Source: Microbacterium testaceum
GTDB lineage: Bacteria; Actinomycetota; Actinomycetes; Actinomycetales; Microbacteriaceae
Assembly: GCF_029761935.1 (NCBI RefSeq)
Contig: NZ_CP121699.1
Location: 124,001 to 188,000 of the forward strand
Direction: 5' to 3'
DNA length: 64,000 nucleotides
Of this stretch, positions 6,533-14,700 are shown piece by piece; the stretch's first letter is position 1, and the number at the start of each line of letters is the position of its first letter. The notes under the pieces were generated by a model. That model did not search any database, had not been told where the DNA came from, and saw nothing but the letters and a program-made list of their open reading frames with translations. The position numbers were made by a program, and so were the translations under genes.

Positions 6533-8428
6533 TCAGCGCCCCGCGGCGTAGCCCTGGGCTCCGCGGGGGTTCGCCGCGGCCCACAGCATGCCGTCGGCTC
6601 CGCGCCCGACGGCGGTGACGCGGCCGAGGGCCCAGTCGCCCGCGCGGCGCACGCGATGCCCGCGTTGCTCGAGCGCGGCGATGACGTCGTCGCCGATGCG
6701 GTCTTCGACGGCGACGCCCGCGGGCACCCACGTGCGTGGCCAGAACGAATCGATGAGCGCGGTGATGTTGAGGTTCGGCGCGTCGATCGCCTGCTGGGCG
6801 CTGTAGCCGCCGACGAGCATGCGCAGCAGCACGGTCAGCTGCCACTGGTCCTGCTGGTCGCCCCCGGGGGAGCCGATCGCGATGACCTCGTCGCCACGCG
6901 ATACCAGAGTCGGGGTCAGGGTCGTCCGCGGTCGCCGGCCCGGGGTGAGCGACGCCGGGTGCCCCGGCACGAGCCACGTCGCCTGCAGGCGCGTGCCCAG
7001 GCAGAACCCCAGCGACGGCACGGTCGGGGACGACTGCAGCCAGCCGCCCGACGGGGTCGCCGAGACGACGTTGCCCCAGCGGTCGATCACGTCGAGGTGG
7101 CACGTGTCGCCGCGGGTCTGCCCCGAGCGGTCGACCGTCGGTTCGCCGGTCGAGCCGTCGGTGCTCGCGTGGTCGGTGCGCAACGGTGGCAGCACCGGGT
7201 CGCGGCCCTCGGGTGATCCCGGATGCCACTGACTCGAGGCCTCGGGCCCGACCAGCGCCCGCCGGGAGGCGACGTAGTCGTCGGCGAGCAGGGCGTCGAG
7301 GTCGACGGCCCCGCCGGCGTCGCCGAACCACCCGTCGCGATCGGCGTACGAGAGCTTCTGCGCCTCGAGGAGCAGGTGCGCTCCCTCGACCGACGACGGG
7401 TCGAGGTCGTCGAAGTCCTCGATCAGCCGCAGCGTGTGCAGCAGAGCGGGTCCCTGGGTCCACGTGCCGGCCTTGAACACGTCCCACCCGCGGAAGCTCG
7501 TCGACACGGCCGGCTCGAACGAGGCGCGCCAGTCCGCCAGGTCTCGAGCATCCAGGATGCCGGGGTGATCGGCACCGTCCGCGTGCCGGTGCGGCTGCGC
7601 GATGAAGGCGGCGGCCTCGGGCAGCACCGTGGTCATCCAGTGCTCGCGGGCGGCGTCGATGCGTGCGGCGCGGTCGTCGCGCGGCGCGCGGTCGCGAGAC
7701 GCGTGGCCCGCTTGCGTGTCGTCGCGTTGCGCGTGGTCCGCCTGCGCCTGGCGGCGCTGCACGTCGTCCGCCCGCGCGTGAGCACCCTGCCCGGGGCCGA
7801 CCCCCGCTCCCGCCGCCACGAGTCCGTCGAGCACGTCGGCATACGCCGGGTTGCTCACGAGCGTGTCGACGGCGGGTGGCGTGCCCTCCGGCATCCATCG
7901 TTCTGCCGAAGTCGGCCAGTGGTCGCGGAACAGGTCGGCGACCCGGGCGATGGTCGCGGCCGCCCCCGCCACGAGCGGGTGCCCGTCGCGGGCGTAACCG
8001 ATCGCGTAGGCGAGCACGTCGCCGAGCTCCCACGTGCCGTGATCGCGCAGCAGCAGCAGCCAGGCGTCGACGGCGCCCGGCACGGCGGCGGCGAGGCCTC
8101 CCGCCCCGGGCACGAGGTCGAGCCCGCGGCCGCGGAAGTGCTCGATCGTCGCGCGCGCGGGCGCCGGGCCCTGGCCCATGAGGACGACGGGCTCCGCCCG
8201 CCCCGCGGGTCGGACGAGGGCGACGAGGTCGCCCCCGGGGCCGTTCAAGTGCGGCTCGACGACGTGCAACACGAACGCCGCCGCCACCGCCGCGTCGAAC
8301 GCGTTGCCGCCGCGCTCGAGCACGGACTGCGCGGTGGCGGTCGCTGTCCAGTGCGTCGAGGCCGACATCCCGAACGTACCCCGCAGGGTCGGCCGGGTGG
8401 TGAAGGATGCCGCCGGCGTGAACGTCAT
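6533..8428 (-). CDS. gamma-glutamyltransferase family protein
   Basis: The 631-residue protein has the Ntn-hydrolase layout of the GGT/cephalosporin acylase family. The N-terminal half carries the GGNAFDAAVAAAFVLHVVEPH signature (about 40-60) and LNGPGGDLV. The small subunit would start at the predicted autocatalytic Thr of RGDTCHLDVIDRWGN (Thr about 442), followed by SPTVPSLGFCLGTR, GRRPRTTLTPTL and the IGSPGGDQQ oxyanion motif. It would hydrolyse gamma-glutamyl bonds such as those in glutathione-like thiols. No clear signal peptide is visible. Residues of about 209-258 form a repetitive Gln/Asp/Arg/His-rich insert, described separately. The ATG start overlaps the pepP stop (ATGA, 8425-8428). 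Confidence 0.85.
   Translation of the reverse strand: MTFTPAASFTTRPTLRGTFGMSASTHWTATATAQSVLERGGNAFDAAVAAAFVLHVVEPHLNGPGGDLVALVRPAGRAEPVVLMGQGPAPARATIEHFRGRGLDLVPGAGGLAAAVPGAVDAWLLLLRDHGTWELGDVLAYAIGYARDGHPLVAGAAATIARVADLFRDHWPTSAERWMPEGTPPAVDTLVSNPAYADVLDGLVAAGAGVGPGQGAHARADDVQRRQAQADHAQRDDTQAGHASRDRAPRDDRAARIDAAREHWMTTVLPEAAAFIAQPHRHADGADHPGILDARDLADWRASFEPAVSTSFRGWDVFKAGTWTQGPALLHTLRLIEDFDDLDPSSVEGAHLLLEAQKLSYADRDGWFGDAGGAVDLDALLADDYVASRRALVGPEASSQWHPGSPEGRDPVLPPLRTDHASTDGSTGEPTVDRSGQTRGDTCHLDVIDRWGNVVSATPSGGWLQSSPTVPSLGFCLGTRLQATWLVPGHPASLTPGRRPRTTLTPTLVSRGDEVIAIGSPGGDQQDQWQLTVLLRMLVGGYSAQQAIDAPNLNITALIDSFWPRTWVPAGVAVEDRIGDDVIAALEQRGHRVRRAGDWALGRVTAVGRGADGMLWAAANPRGAQGYAAGR
7655..7804 (-). 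repeat. low-complexity insertion coding for a charged QADHAQRDD-type segment
   Basis: Within the gamma-glutamyltransferase gene, about 150 bases encode a degenerate repeat with successive blocks such as RRQAQADHAQRDD, TQAGHASRD and APRDDRAAR. At the DNA level, variants of gcgtggtccgcctgcg and gcgtgtcgtcgcgttgcg alternate. The length is a multiple of three, so the reading frame is kept. It falls in a surface loop region of the large subunit, between secondary structures, as judged from the family layout. Confidence 0.6.
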
Positions 8429-9858
8429 CGCGACAGCCGGGCGATCCACTCCTCGACCTCGTCCGCCGTGCGGGGGATACTTGCCGACAGATTGACCGGG
8501 CCGTCGGCCGTCATGACGATGTCGTCCTCGATACGCGCGCCGATGCCGCGGTACTCCTCGGGGACGGTCAGATCGTCGATCTGGAAGTACAGGCCGGGCT
8601 CGATCGTGAAGGCCATGCCGGGCTCGAGCAGACCGTCGTAGTACATGTCGCGACGCGCCTGCGCGCAGTCGTGCACGTCGATGCCGAGGTGGTGGCTCGT
8701 GCCGTGCACCATGTAGCGGCGGTGCTGACCCCCGTTGTCGGCGTGGAGCGCCTCTTCGGCGGTCACCGGGAGCAGGCCCCACTCGGCGACGCGCGCGGCG
8801 ATGACCTCCATCGCAGCCTCGTGCAGACGGCGGAACGGAACGCCGACCTTCGCGGCGGCGAACGAGGCGTCGGCGGCCTCGCGGACCGTTTCGTAGATGC
8901 GGCGCTGGATGTCGGTGAACGTGCCCGACACCGGCAGCGTGCGCGTGATGTCGGCCGTGTAGAGGCTGTCGACCTCGACGCCGGCGTCGACGAGGATGAG
9001 GTCGCCCGGCTTCACGGCACCGTCGTTGCGGGTCCAGTGCAGGTAGCACGCGTGGGGGCCCGAGGCGGCGATGGTGTCGTAGCCGACGCTGTTGCCGTCG
9101 GAGCGGGCGCGCTGGTGGAAGACGCCCTCCACGACCCGCTCGCCCCGGGGGTGCTCGATGATGCGGGGCAGCTCGGCGACGATGTCGTCGAAGCCGCGGC
9201 CCGTGACCTCCACGGCGAGGGCCAGTTCGGCGAGCTCGTACTCGTCTTTGACCAGGCGCAGCTCCGAGACGAAACGCGTGACCTCGTCGTCCTCGCCCAC
9301 GGTGCGATCGTCGTCGCCGGCCTGGAAGTCCGCGAGGTGGGCCGTGGCCAGGGCCAGGTCGGCGGCCACTCCGTCGAGGGCGGGGCGGGGGCCGATCCAG
9401 AATTCGCCGACGGTGGCATCCGAGTAGAACTCCGCCGTCGTGCGGTCGGCCCGTTCGCGGAAGTACAGCACGGCTTCGTGACCCTGGTCGCGCGGCTCGA
9501 AGACGAGGACGGCGTCGGGCTCGGCGTCGCTGCCCCATCCGGTGAGGTGGGCGAAGGCGGAGTGCGCGCGGAACGGGTAGTCGGTGTCGTTGCTGCGCTG
9601 CTTCAGCCCGCCGGCGGGGACCACGACGCGCTGCCCGGGGAAGGCCTCCGAGACGCGGGCGCGGCGACGCGCGGCCCAGGCGGCCTGCTCACGCGGCTCG
9701 GGGAGGGCTGCGGGGTGCTCGGCCCAGCCGGTCGAGATCGTGTCGAGGAAGCCGCGCGGGAACGGGGCCTTCCTGTTGCTGGGGGCGTCGAGTTCGGTCG
9801 TCTCGGCCTGGGGCTCGGCGGTCGTCGCGGTCGTGTCGCTGGTGGAGGGGGCGTCCAT
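8425..9858 (-). CDS. pepP: Xaa-Pro aminopeptidase (aminopeptidase P family)
   Basis: The product has 477 residues. An N-terminal creatinase-like domain (about 60-220) is followed by a pita-bread metallopeptidase domain. Metal ligands are visible: the two Asp in VDAGVEVDSLYTADITRT, the His in the HGTSHHLGIDVHD stretch, the Glu in TIEPGLYF and the Glu in GIGARIEDDI. It removes N-terminal residues preceding proline using a dinuclear (usually Mn2+) centre in the cytoplasm. About 35 N-terminal residues are Thr/Ala/Glu-rich and probably disordered. It is translationally coupled to the downstream gamma-glutamyltransferase, a pairing consistent with peptide catabolism. Confidence 0.92.
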   Translation of the reverse strand: MDAPSTSDTTATTAEPQAETTELDAPSNRKAPFPRGFLDTISTGWAEHPAALPEPREQAAWAARRRARVSEAFPGQRVVVPAGGLKQRSNDTDYPFRAHSAFAHLTGWGSDAEPDAVLVFEPRDQGHEAVLYFRERADRTTAEFYSDATVGEFWIGPRPALDGVAADLALATAHLADFQAGDDDRTVGEDDEVTRFVSELRLVKDEYELAELALAVEVTGRGFDDIVAELPRIIEHPRGERVVEGVFHQRARSDGNSVGYDTIAASGPHACYLHWTRNDGAVKPGDLILVDAGVEVDSLYTADITRTLPVSGTFTDIQRRIYETVREAADASFAAAKVGVPFRRLHEAAMEVIAARVAEWGLLPVTAEEALHADNGGQHRRYMVHGTSHHLGIDVHDCAQARRDMYYDGLLEPGMAFTIEPGLYFQIDDLTVPEEYRGIGARIEDDIVMTADGPVNLSASIPRTADEVEEWIARLSR

Positions 9859-9864
9859 CGTTCC

Positions 9865-9870
9865 AGTCTC
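9865..9870 (-). promoter_or_regulatory. leaderless -10-like element of pepP
   Basis: On the minus strand GAGACT (fits NANNNT) is followed by ggaacg and the ATG at 9858, giving the six-base spacing seen at other starts in this window. Confidence 0.4.
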
Positions 9871-9981
9871 GCACCGTCGGGCGTCGCGCGCACGACGACG
9901 TGCACGGCGGTGCGTCGGGCATCGAGGGGGCGCGGGGGAACGGCATCTCGCGCCTCTCCTCCCCGCGCGGGAGGGGGAGCG

Positions 9982-11013
9982 TCAGCCGCCGGTGCGCTCG
10001 AGCTGCACGACGATGGGGCGGTGGTCGCTTCCCGAGCCGTCCAGCGATCGCATGACGACGGACGCCGAGACCGTCCAGTCGGGGGTGGCCATGACGTGGT
10101 CGATCGGCGCGCCCAGCAGGGCCGGGGCATCGGTCGGCCACGTGCCGACGCCACCGTTGCCGCTCTCGGACGCCGCATCGTGGCACCGGCCGAGGGTGCC
10201 GCCCTCGACTCCCATACCGGTCATGTGGTCGAGGGTCGCGTTGAAGTCACCCGCGAGGATGACGTTGTCGGTCGCGCACTGATCGGCCAGCCACTGCAGG
10301 TCGCTTCGCCACTGCGTCATGTACTCCTCGCGCGGGGCGACGGCGTGCGCGGCGACGATGATCGGGCCGTCGCCGGAGACGGGCATCGCGACGGCGCTCG
10401 GCACGGTCGAGGTGTTGCTCGATCCGTCGAGTGACGATTGGATGACGGAGTACTCGCCCAGCTCGGGCTTGATGAGCACGGTCGTGGAGGTGGCATCCCA
10501 TCCGGTGATGCCGTACTCGCCGTACTCGGCGTGGTGCGCCCACATCGGCTGGCCCATGTCGCGCATGAGCTCGGCGACCTGCGCCCCCGTCTCGATCGTG
10601 GTCTCGGGGAGGGTCACGACGTCGGCCTGCATGCCCACGGCGAACTGCGCGATCGATTCGGCCGAGGTGGCCGAGCCCGCGGTGTTCCACGTCATGATGC
10701 GCAGGCTCGACGCGGTCTTGGCCGGCATGTCTTCGGAGCCGAGTCCGCGCTGCGCGAGCATCGAGACGTTGACGCCGCCCGCGAGGGCGAACACGAACGC
10801 CAGGACGAGGGCCAGTGCGCGGACGGGACGGATCAGAGCGAACAGCAGCATGAGCAGTGTCGCGCCGACGAAGGCGGCCGCAAGGGGAGCCCGGAACGAG
10901 ATGACCTGCGCCAGGGGGAAGGTTCGCTCGACCCCGAACGCCGAGGGCCACGTCAGTACTGCGGCGCCCGCCGCGAAGGCGAGCGCGACCAGAAGACCGA
11001 CCAGACGACGCAC
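9982..11013 (-). CDS. membrane-anchored endonuclease/exonuclease/phosphatase family protein
   Basis: From the GTG at 11013 the product has 343 residues (12 more if the GTG at 11049 is used). The first 100 residues hold three hydrophobic helices (VGLLVALAFAAGAAVLTW and two more). The EEP fold follows: RIMTWNTAG (metal-binding Asn), TLPETTIETGAQV (metal Glu), ILAGDFNATLDH (Asp/Asn of the active site), and the closing GSGSDHRPIVVQL with the catalytic His. The active domain is probably extracellular or periplasm-facing; phosphodiester or phospholipid headgroup substrates are typical. The 11013 start is preferred because TAGGGT lies seven bases upstream, which suggests a leaderless transcript. Confidence 0.82.
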   Translation of the reverse strand: MRRLVGLLVALAFAAGAAVLTWPSAFGVERTFPLAQVISFRAPLAAAFVGATLLMLLFALIRPVRALALVLAFVFALAGGVNVSMLAQRGLGSEDMPAKTASSLRIMTWNTAGSATSAESIAQFAVGMQADVVTLPETTIETGAQVAELMRDMGQPMWAHHAEYGEYGITGWDATSTTVLIKPELGEYSVIQSSLDGSSNTSTVPSAVAMPVSGDGPIIVAAHAVAPREEYMTQWRSDLQWLADQCATDNVILAGDFNATLDHMTGMGVEGGTLGRCHDAASESGNGGVGTWPTDAPALLGAPIDHVMATPDWTVSASVVMRSLDGSGSDHRPIVVQLERTGG

Positions 11014-11020
11014 GCACCCG

Positions 11021-11026
11021 ACCCTA
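11021..11026 (-). promoter_or_regulatory. leaderless -10 element of the EEP-family gene
   Basis: On the minus strand TAGGGT is followed by seven bases and the GTG at 11013. It supports the shorter reading of this protein. Confidence 0.45.
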
Positions 11027-11087
11027 GGGGAGCCGTCTGGGAGATCCACGGATGCCGGGTGGGCGCTGCCCCTGTGAAGCGGCGCGC

Positions 11088-11093
11088 TACGCT
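11088..11093 (+). promoter_or_regulatory. leaderless -10 element of the PHP gene
   Basis: TACGCT is followed by six bases (cgacgg) and the GTG at 11100. It selects this GTG over the upstream ATG at 11052, which would put the promoter inside the coding region. Confidence 0.5.
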
Positions 11094-11099
11094 CGACGG

Positions 11100-11960
11100 G
11101 TGCAGCGTGAACGTCGATTCGAGGGTCCGAGCGACCTTCACCTGCACTCGTCGCACTCCGACGGCACCGAGCCTCCCGCTCAGGTGATGGCCGCCGCCCA
11201 CCGCCACGGTCTGCACACCGCCGCCCTCACCGACCACGACACCACGTCGGGCTGGGCCGAGGCCGCCGAGGCGGCGACCTCGCTGGGGATGACGTTCGTG
11301 CCCGGCATGGAACTGTCGGCGCGGCACCGGTGGCGCAGCGTCCACCTGTTGGCGTACCTCGTTGATCCCGACGATGCGGCGCTGCGGGCGATGACCGACC
11401 GGATCCGGTCGTCGCGACTGGATCGCGCGCAGATCATGGCCGAACGCATCTCGCACGATTACGACATCGCCTGGGACGACATCGTCGCCCAGACCACCGA
11501 CGGCGCCACCGTGGGCCGCCCGCACATCGCCGATGCGCTCGTGGCGCGCGGCATCGTGGCGGATCGCACCGAGGCGTTCGCCGGCATCCTGCACCCCTCC
11601 GGCGACTATTACGTGGCGCTGTACGCCCCCGATCCGGTCACGGCCGTCGAGCTCGTCGTGGGTGCGGGCGGCGTGCCGATCATCGCCCACCCCGCGGGGC
11701 GATCGCTCTTGCCGGACGGGGTGCTGCAGGCCATGCTCGAGGCGGGCCTGGCGGGCTTCGAGCTCGCTCACCGCGAGAACCTCCCCGAACCCACGGCCCT
11801 CCTCGCCGACCTCGCCGCCGAGCGCGACCTGATCGTCACCGGTTCGAGCGATTACCACGGTCTCGGCAAGCCCAACCTGCCGGGCGAGAACACCACGGCC
11901 GATGACATGGTTGCGCGGATCTTCGCCCGGGGCCGGGGGACGGCGCCGGTCTTCCCGTAG
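11100..11960 (+). CDS. PHP domain phosphoesterase (RNase AM/YciV-like)
   Basis: From the GTG at 11100 the protein has 286 residues and starts near the first metal motif, DLHLHSSHSDGTEPP. The other PHP motifs are ALTDHDTTSGW (about 42-52), PGMELSARH (Glu ligand), PIIAHPAGRS (His ligand) and the closing GSSDYHGLGKPN. This is the trinuclear-metal PHP fold of 3',5'-nucleoside bisphosphate phosphatase/RNase AM (YciV/TrpH) proteins, which hydrolyse phosphoesters of nucleotides or short RNAs. Genes upstream are divergent and the downstream gap holds tandem repeats, so it appears monocistronic. Confidence 0.85.
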   Translation: MQRERRFEGPSDLHLHSSHSDGTEPPAQVMAAAHRHGLHTAALTDHDTTSGWAEAAEAATSLGMTFVPGMELSARHRWRSVHLLAYLVDPDDAALRAMTDRIRSSRLDRAQIMAERISHDYDIAWDDIVAQTTDGATVGRPHIADALVARGIVADRTEAFAGILHPSGDYYVALYAPDPVTAVELVVGAGGVPIIAHPAGRSLLPDGVLQAMLEAGLAGFELAHRENLPEPTALLADLAAERDLIVTGSSDYHGLGKPNLPGENTTADDMVARIFARGRGTAPVFP

Positions 11961-12078
11961 GACGCTGCGCGGCCGCGGGGCGGGCTGTGACGCTGCGCGG
12001 TCGCCGGGCGGGCTGTGACGCTGCGCGGTCGCCGGGCGGGCTGTGACGCTGCGCGGTCGCCGGGCGGGCTGTGACGCT
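11961..12078. repeat. 28-bp tandem repeat, about 4.2 copies
   Basis: Units start at 11961, 11989, 12017 and 12045, with a fragment at 12073. The unit runs from gacgctgcgcgg to gggcgggctgt. Copies 2-4 are identical by eye; the first differs at two or three positions. The array begins directly after the stop of the PHP gene, so it would be transcribed as its 3' untranslated region. The rest of the gap to 12237 contains a nested palindrome (12098-12170) and no gene. Confidence 0.85.
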
Positions 12079-12097
12079 CGCGCGAGGGCCGGTGAGG

Positions 12098-12170
12098 GCG
12101 CGATGAACGCTCGGTGTGGCGAGAAACGCTGTGCGACCGCGTTTCTGGGTGCGGGGAGCGTTTATCGCGC
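12098..12170. repeat. nested palindrome with AAACGC core words
   Basis: Outer arms gcgcgatgaacgctc (12098-12112) and gagcgtttatcgcgc (12156-12170) are complementary at 14 of 15 positions. Inside them lie agaaacgc (12122-12129) and gcgtttct (12139-12146), a perfect 8-base pair. Outer and inner arms share the word AACGC. The element lies in the convergent gap between the PHP gene and the DEAD-box helicase. Confidence 0.7.
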
Positions 12171-12237
12171 GGGGGTGCGCGGGGCGCCCACGGGGCGGGC
12201 GGGGGATTCCGGATGCCGGCACCCCGGCGCCATGCGA

Positions 12238-12274
12238 AACGGCGCCGACCCCCGCGGAGGGGATCGGCGCCGTT
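12238..12274 (-). terminator. terminator of the DEAD-box helicase gene
   Basis: Perfect 11-base arms, aacggcgccga (12238-12248) and tcggcgccgtt (12264-12274), lie 15 bases beyond the helicase stop on the minus strand. The T-run is short, so termination may be hairpin-driven, as is common in high-GC Actinobacteria. Confidence 0.65.
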
Positions 12275-12289
12275 GTCGGCGTTCGCGTG

Positions 12290-13747
12290 TCAGGCCACGG
12301 GAGCCGACGGGGTTCCCGAGCTGCCGCCGCTGCGGCGACGACGGCGACGGCGCGGGGCCGCGTTGCCGTCGTGGTGCTCCTTGCCGGCGCCGTCGTGCGT
12401 GCCGGCGCCGCCCTCTTCGCGGGGAGCGGCGTCACCGGCGGGGGCGGTGCCCTCGGCCGACGACGATCCACCGCGACGGCGACGACGCGGGCCGCGGGTG
12501 CCCTCGGCATCCTGGCCCTCGTTCTTCTTCTCGACCTGCTTCGGCGCGACGGCCTTCGGAGCCGTCACGAGACGACCCTTGGTGCCCTCGGGGATGTCGA
12601 GGTCGGTGTAGAGGTGGGGGCTCGACGAGTAGGTCTCGGTGGGCTCGGGCTGGCCGAACTCGAGGGCGCGGTTGATGAGCGCCCACTTGTGCAGGTCGTC
12701 CCAGTCGACGAACGTGACCGCGATGCCGGTCTTGCCGGCGCGGCCGGTGCGTCCTGCCCGGTGCAGGTAGGTCTTCTCGTCGTCGGGGATCGTGTGGTTG
12801 ATGACGTGGGTGACGTCGTTGACGTCGATGCCGCGGGCGGCGACGTCGGTGGCGATCAGGACGTCCTTCTTGCCGGCCTTGAACGCGGCCATCGAGCGCT
12901 CGCGCGCCTCCTGGCTCATGTCGCCGTGGACGGCGGCGGCGTTGAAGCCGCGGTCGCCGAGCTCGTCGACGAGCTTCTGGGCGGCGCGCTTGGTGCGGGT
13001 GAAGATGACGGCCTTCTCGCGACCTTCGGCCTGGAGGATGCGGGCGATGACCTCGTCCTTGTCCAGTGAGTGCGCGCGGTAGACGAGGTGCTTGATGTTC
13101 GCCTGCGTGAGGCCCTCGTCGGGATCGTTGGCGCGCATGTGGATGGGGTTCGACATGAAGCGACGTGCGAGCGCGACGATGGGACCGGGCATGGTCGCCG
13201 AGAACAGCTGCGTGTGCCGCACGGGCGGGACCTTCGAGAAGATCTTCTCGATGTCGGCGAGGAAGCCGAGGTCGAGCATCTTGTCGGCCTCGTCGAGCAC
13301 GACCTCGGTCGCGTGCGACAGGTCGAGCAGGCGCTGGTTCGCGAGGTCGATCAGGCGGCCGGGCGTGCCGACCACGATCTGCGCGCCGGCCTTGAGCTGG
13401 TCGATCTGGCCCTCGTACGCCTTGCCGCCGTAGATGGCGACGACGCTGGTGGGGCGGTTCGAGGTCAGCATGTCCATGTCTTCGTAGACCTGCACCGCGA
13501 GCTCGCGCGTGGGAACGACGATGAGCGCCTTGACGCCCGGCTCGGGGTTCAGGCCGAGACGCTGGACGACGGGGATGCCGAAGCCGAAGGTCTTTCCGGT
13601 ACCCGTCTTGGCCTGGCCGATGATGTCCTGGCCGGGAAGGCCCAGGGGGATCGTCTGCTCCTGGATGGGGAAGGCATCGACGATGCCCTTCGATGCGAGG
13701 GCATCGACGATGTCCTGATCGATGCCGAGCTCGGCGAATGTCGTCAT
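12290..13747 (-). CDS. DEAD-box ATP-dependent RNA helicase
   Basis: From the ATG at 13747 (MTTFAELGIDQDIVDAL) the product has 485 residues. All helicase motifs are present: the Q motif (FPIQEQTIPL), AKTGTGKT (I), PTREL (Ia), TPGR (Ib), DEAD as VLDEADKMLDLGF (II), SAT (III), and the C-terminal VIFTRTKR, TDVAARGIDV and HRAGRTGRAGK (VI). A basic, repetitive tail (about 385-485, RRRRRG and RRRRRRRSGG blocks) resembles the RNA-binding tails of CsdA/RhlE-type cold-shock helicases. A 19-residue longer reading from 13804 is possible but lacks the family-typical start. It probably remodels structured RNA and ribosome intermediates. Confidence 0.92.
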   Translation of the reverse strand: MTTFAELGIDQDIVDALASKGIVDAFPIQEQTIPLGLPGQDIIGQAKTGTGKTFGFGIPVVQRLGLNPEPGVKALIVVPTRELAVQVYEDMDMLTSNRPTSVVAIYGGKAYEGQIDQLKAGAQIVVGTPGRLIDLANQRLLDLSHATEVVLDEADKMLDLGFLADIEKIFSKVPPVRHTQLFSATMPGPIVALARRFMSNPIHMRANDPDEGLTQANIKHLVYRAHSLDKDEVIARILQAEGREKAVIFTRTKRAAQKLVDELGDRGFNAAAVHGDMSQEARERSMAAFKAGKKDVLIATDVAARGIDVNDVTHVINHTIPDDEKTYLHRAGRTGRAGKTGIAVTFVDWDDLHKWALINRALEFGQPEPTETYSSSPHLYTDLDIPEGTKGRLVTAPKAVAPKQVEKKNEGQDAEGTRGPRRRRRGGSSSAEGTAPAGDAAPREEGGAGTHDGAGKEHHDGNAAPRRRRRRRSGGSSGTPSAPVA

Positions 13748-13883
13748 GAGCGTGCCTGTTCCGGCGGCGAGAGACCGCCTGGGGGAGTCGTATCCACGCC
13801 TCACTCATCCACAGGCGCGGGGCCCCGATCCGACGCCGGGGCTGTTCCACTCTACCCGGCGTGTCTCGCGGGCCCCCGACGCC

Positions 13884-13889
13884 TAGGCT
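13884..13889 (+). promoter_or_regulatory. leaderless -10 element of the ferritin-like gene
   Basis: TAGGCT lies seven bases before the GTG at 13897. The alternative upstream start at 13861 would place this hexamer inside the coding sequence. Confidence 0.5.
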
Positions 13890-13896
13890 GTGGTCT

Positions 13897-14613
13897 GTGT
13901 TCGAGTGGTTCCGTCGTCGTCAGCGCCCGGTGGGCCGCACGCTGCAGTTGCGTTCGCGCGGAGACCTCGGCGAGGCCATGCGGGTCGACTTCGCGGAGCT
14001 CGCTCCCGAGGTCGAGACGTTCCTGGGTCAGGCCGCCTATCTGCAGCTCGGTTTCTTCGAGACGCTGAGCGAGCTCATCGCCCTGACTCCCGAGCTGGCC
14101 GAGAAGGAGTCGCTGTCTCGCGCAGCGGGCGCGGCCCTCATCAAGCACCAGGAGCTCGTCGCCCTGATCCGCGAACGCGGGGCCGATCCGACGCAGCTCA
14201 TGCTGCCGTTCCGTGAGTCGCTCGATGCCTTCCGCCGCAACACGCACGGCGTCCGCCCGCAAGAGACGATGCTCACGGTCCACATCACCGCCGGTCTTCT
14301 CGACGATTTCTACCTGGCCCTGTCGTCGAGTTACGGCGACACCGGCCGCCGGGTCGCGCACATCCTGCAGGCCGACGACGACCGTCAGGCGATCGTCGAC
14401 ATCCTGGGCGCGACGATCGAGAGCGACGAGGAGTGGCGCTGGCTGCTCGCGCTGTGGGGCCGCCGACTGGTCGGTGACACGCTGCTGGTCGCGCGCGCCG
14501 CGCTCCGCCACGGTCACCTCGATCGCGACGAAGAGGCCAAGGTCGAGCCCGTGTTCAGCGAACTGATGGGTGCGCACGCACGCCGAATGGATGCCATGGG
14601 GCTCGCCGCCTAA
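13897..14613 (+). CDS. ferritin-like fold protein (tRNA-hydroxylase-like)
   Basis: From the GTG at 13897 the protein has 238 residues (MFEWFRRRQRPVGRTLQL...). It is almost entirely helical. Glu and His residues are spaced as in ferritin-like di-iron bundles: FFETLSELIALTPELAEKESL (about 52-72), IKHQELVALIRERG, HITAGLLDDFYLAL and EPVFSELMGAHARRM. Actinobacterial homologues are usually called ferritin-like fold-containing proteins and relate distantly to tRNA-(ms2io6A)-hydroxylase MiaE. Which residues bind metal cannot be fixed here. Being divergent from the DEAD-box helicase is a recurrent arrangement in Microbacteriaceae and hints at RNA metabolism. Confidence 0.7.
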   Translation: MFEWFRRRQRPVGRTLQLRSRGDLGEAMRVDFAELAPEVETFLGQAAYLQLGFFETLSELIALTPELAEKESLSRAAGAALIKHQELVALIRERGADPTQLMLPFRESLDAFRRNTHGVRPQETMLTVHITAGLLDDFYLALSSSYGDTGRRVAHILQADDDRQAIVDILGATIESDEEWRWLLALWGRRLVGDTLLVARAALRHGHLDRDEEAKVEPVFSELMGAHARRMDAMGLAA

Positions 14614-14649
14614 CGACGGTCATCGCCGGGGGCGTGCACCTCGTCGCGC

Positions 14650-14690
14650 GGATGCCGCGGGCTTCGCCGGGCGCCGGGGAGCCGGCATCC
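14650..14690. terminator. possible bidirectional hairpin between ferritin-like and membrane-protein genes
   Basis: Arms ggatgccg (14650-14657) and cggcatcc (14683-14690) flank a GC-rich 25-base loop, in the 87-base convergent gap between stops at 14613 and 14701. The arms are also the over-represented word GGATGCC in both orientations, so the pairing may be coincidental. Confidence 0.35.
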
Positions 14691-14700
14691 GGTGCTGTCG

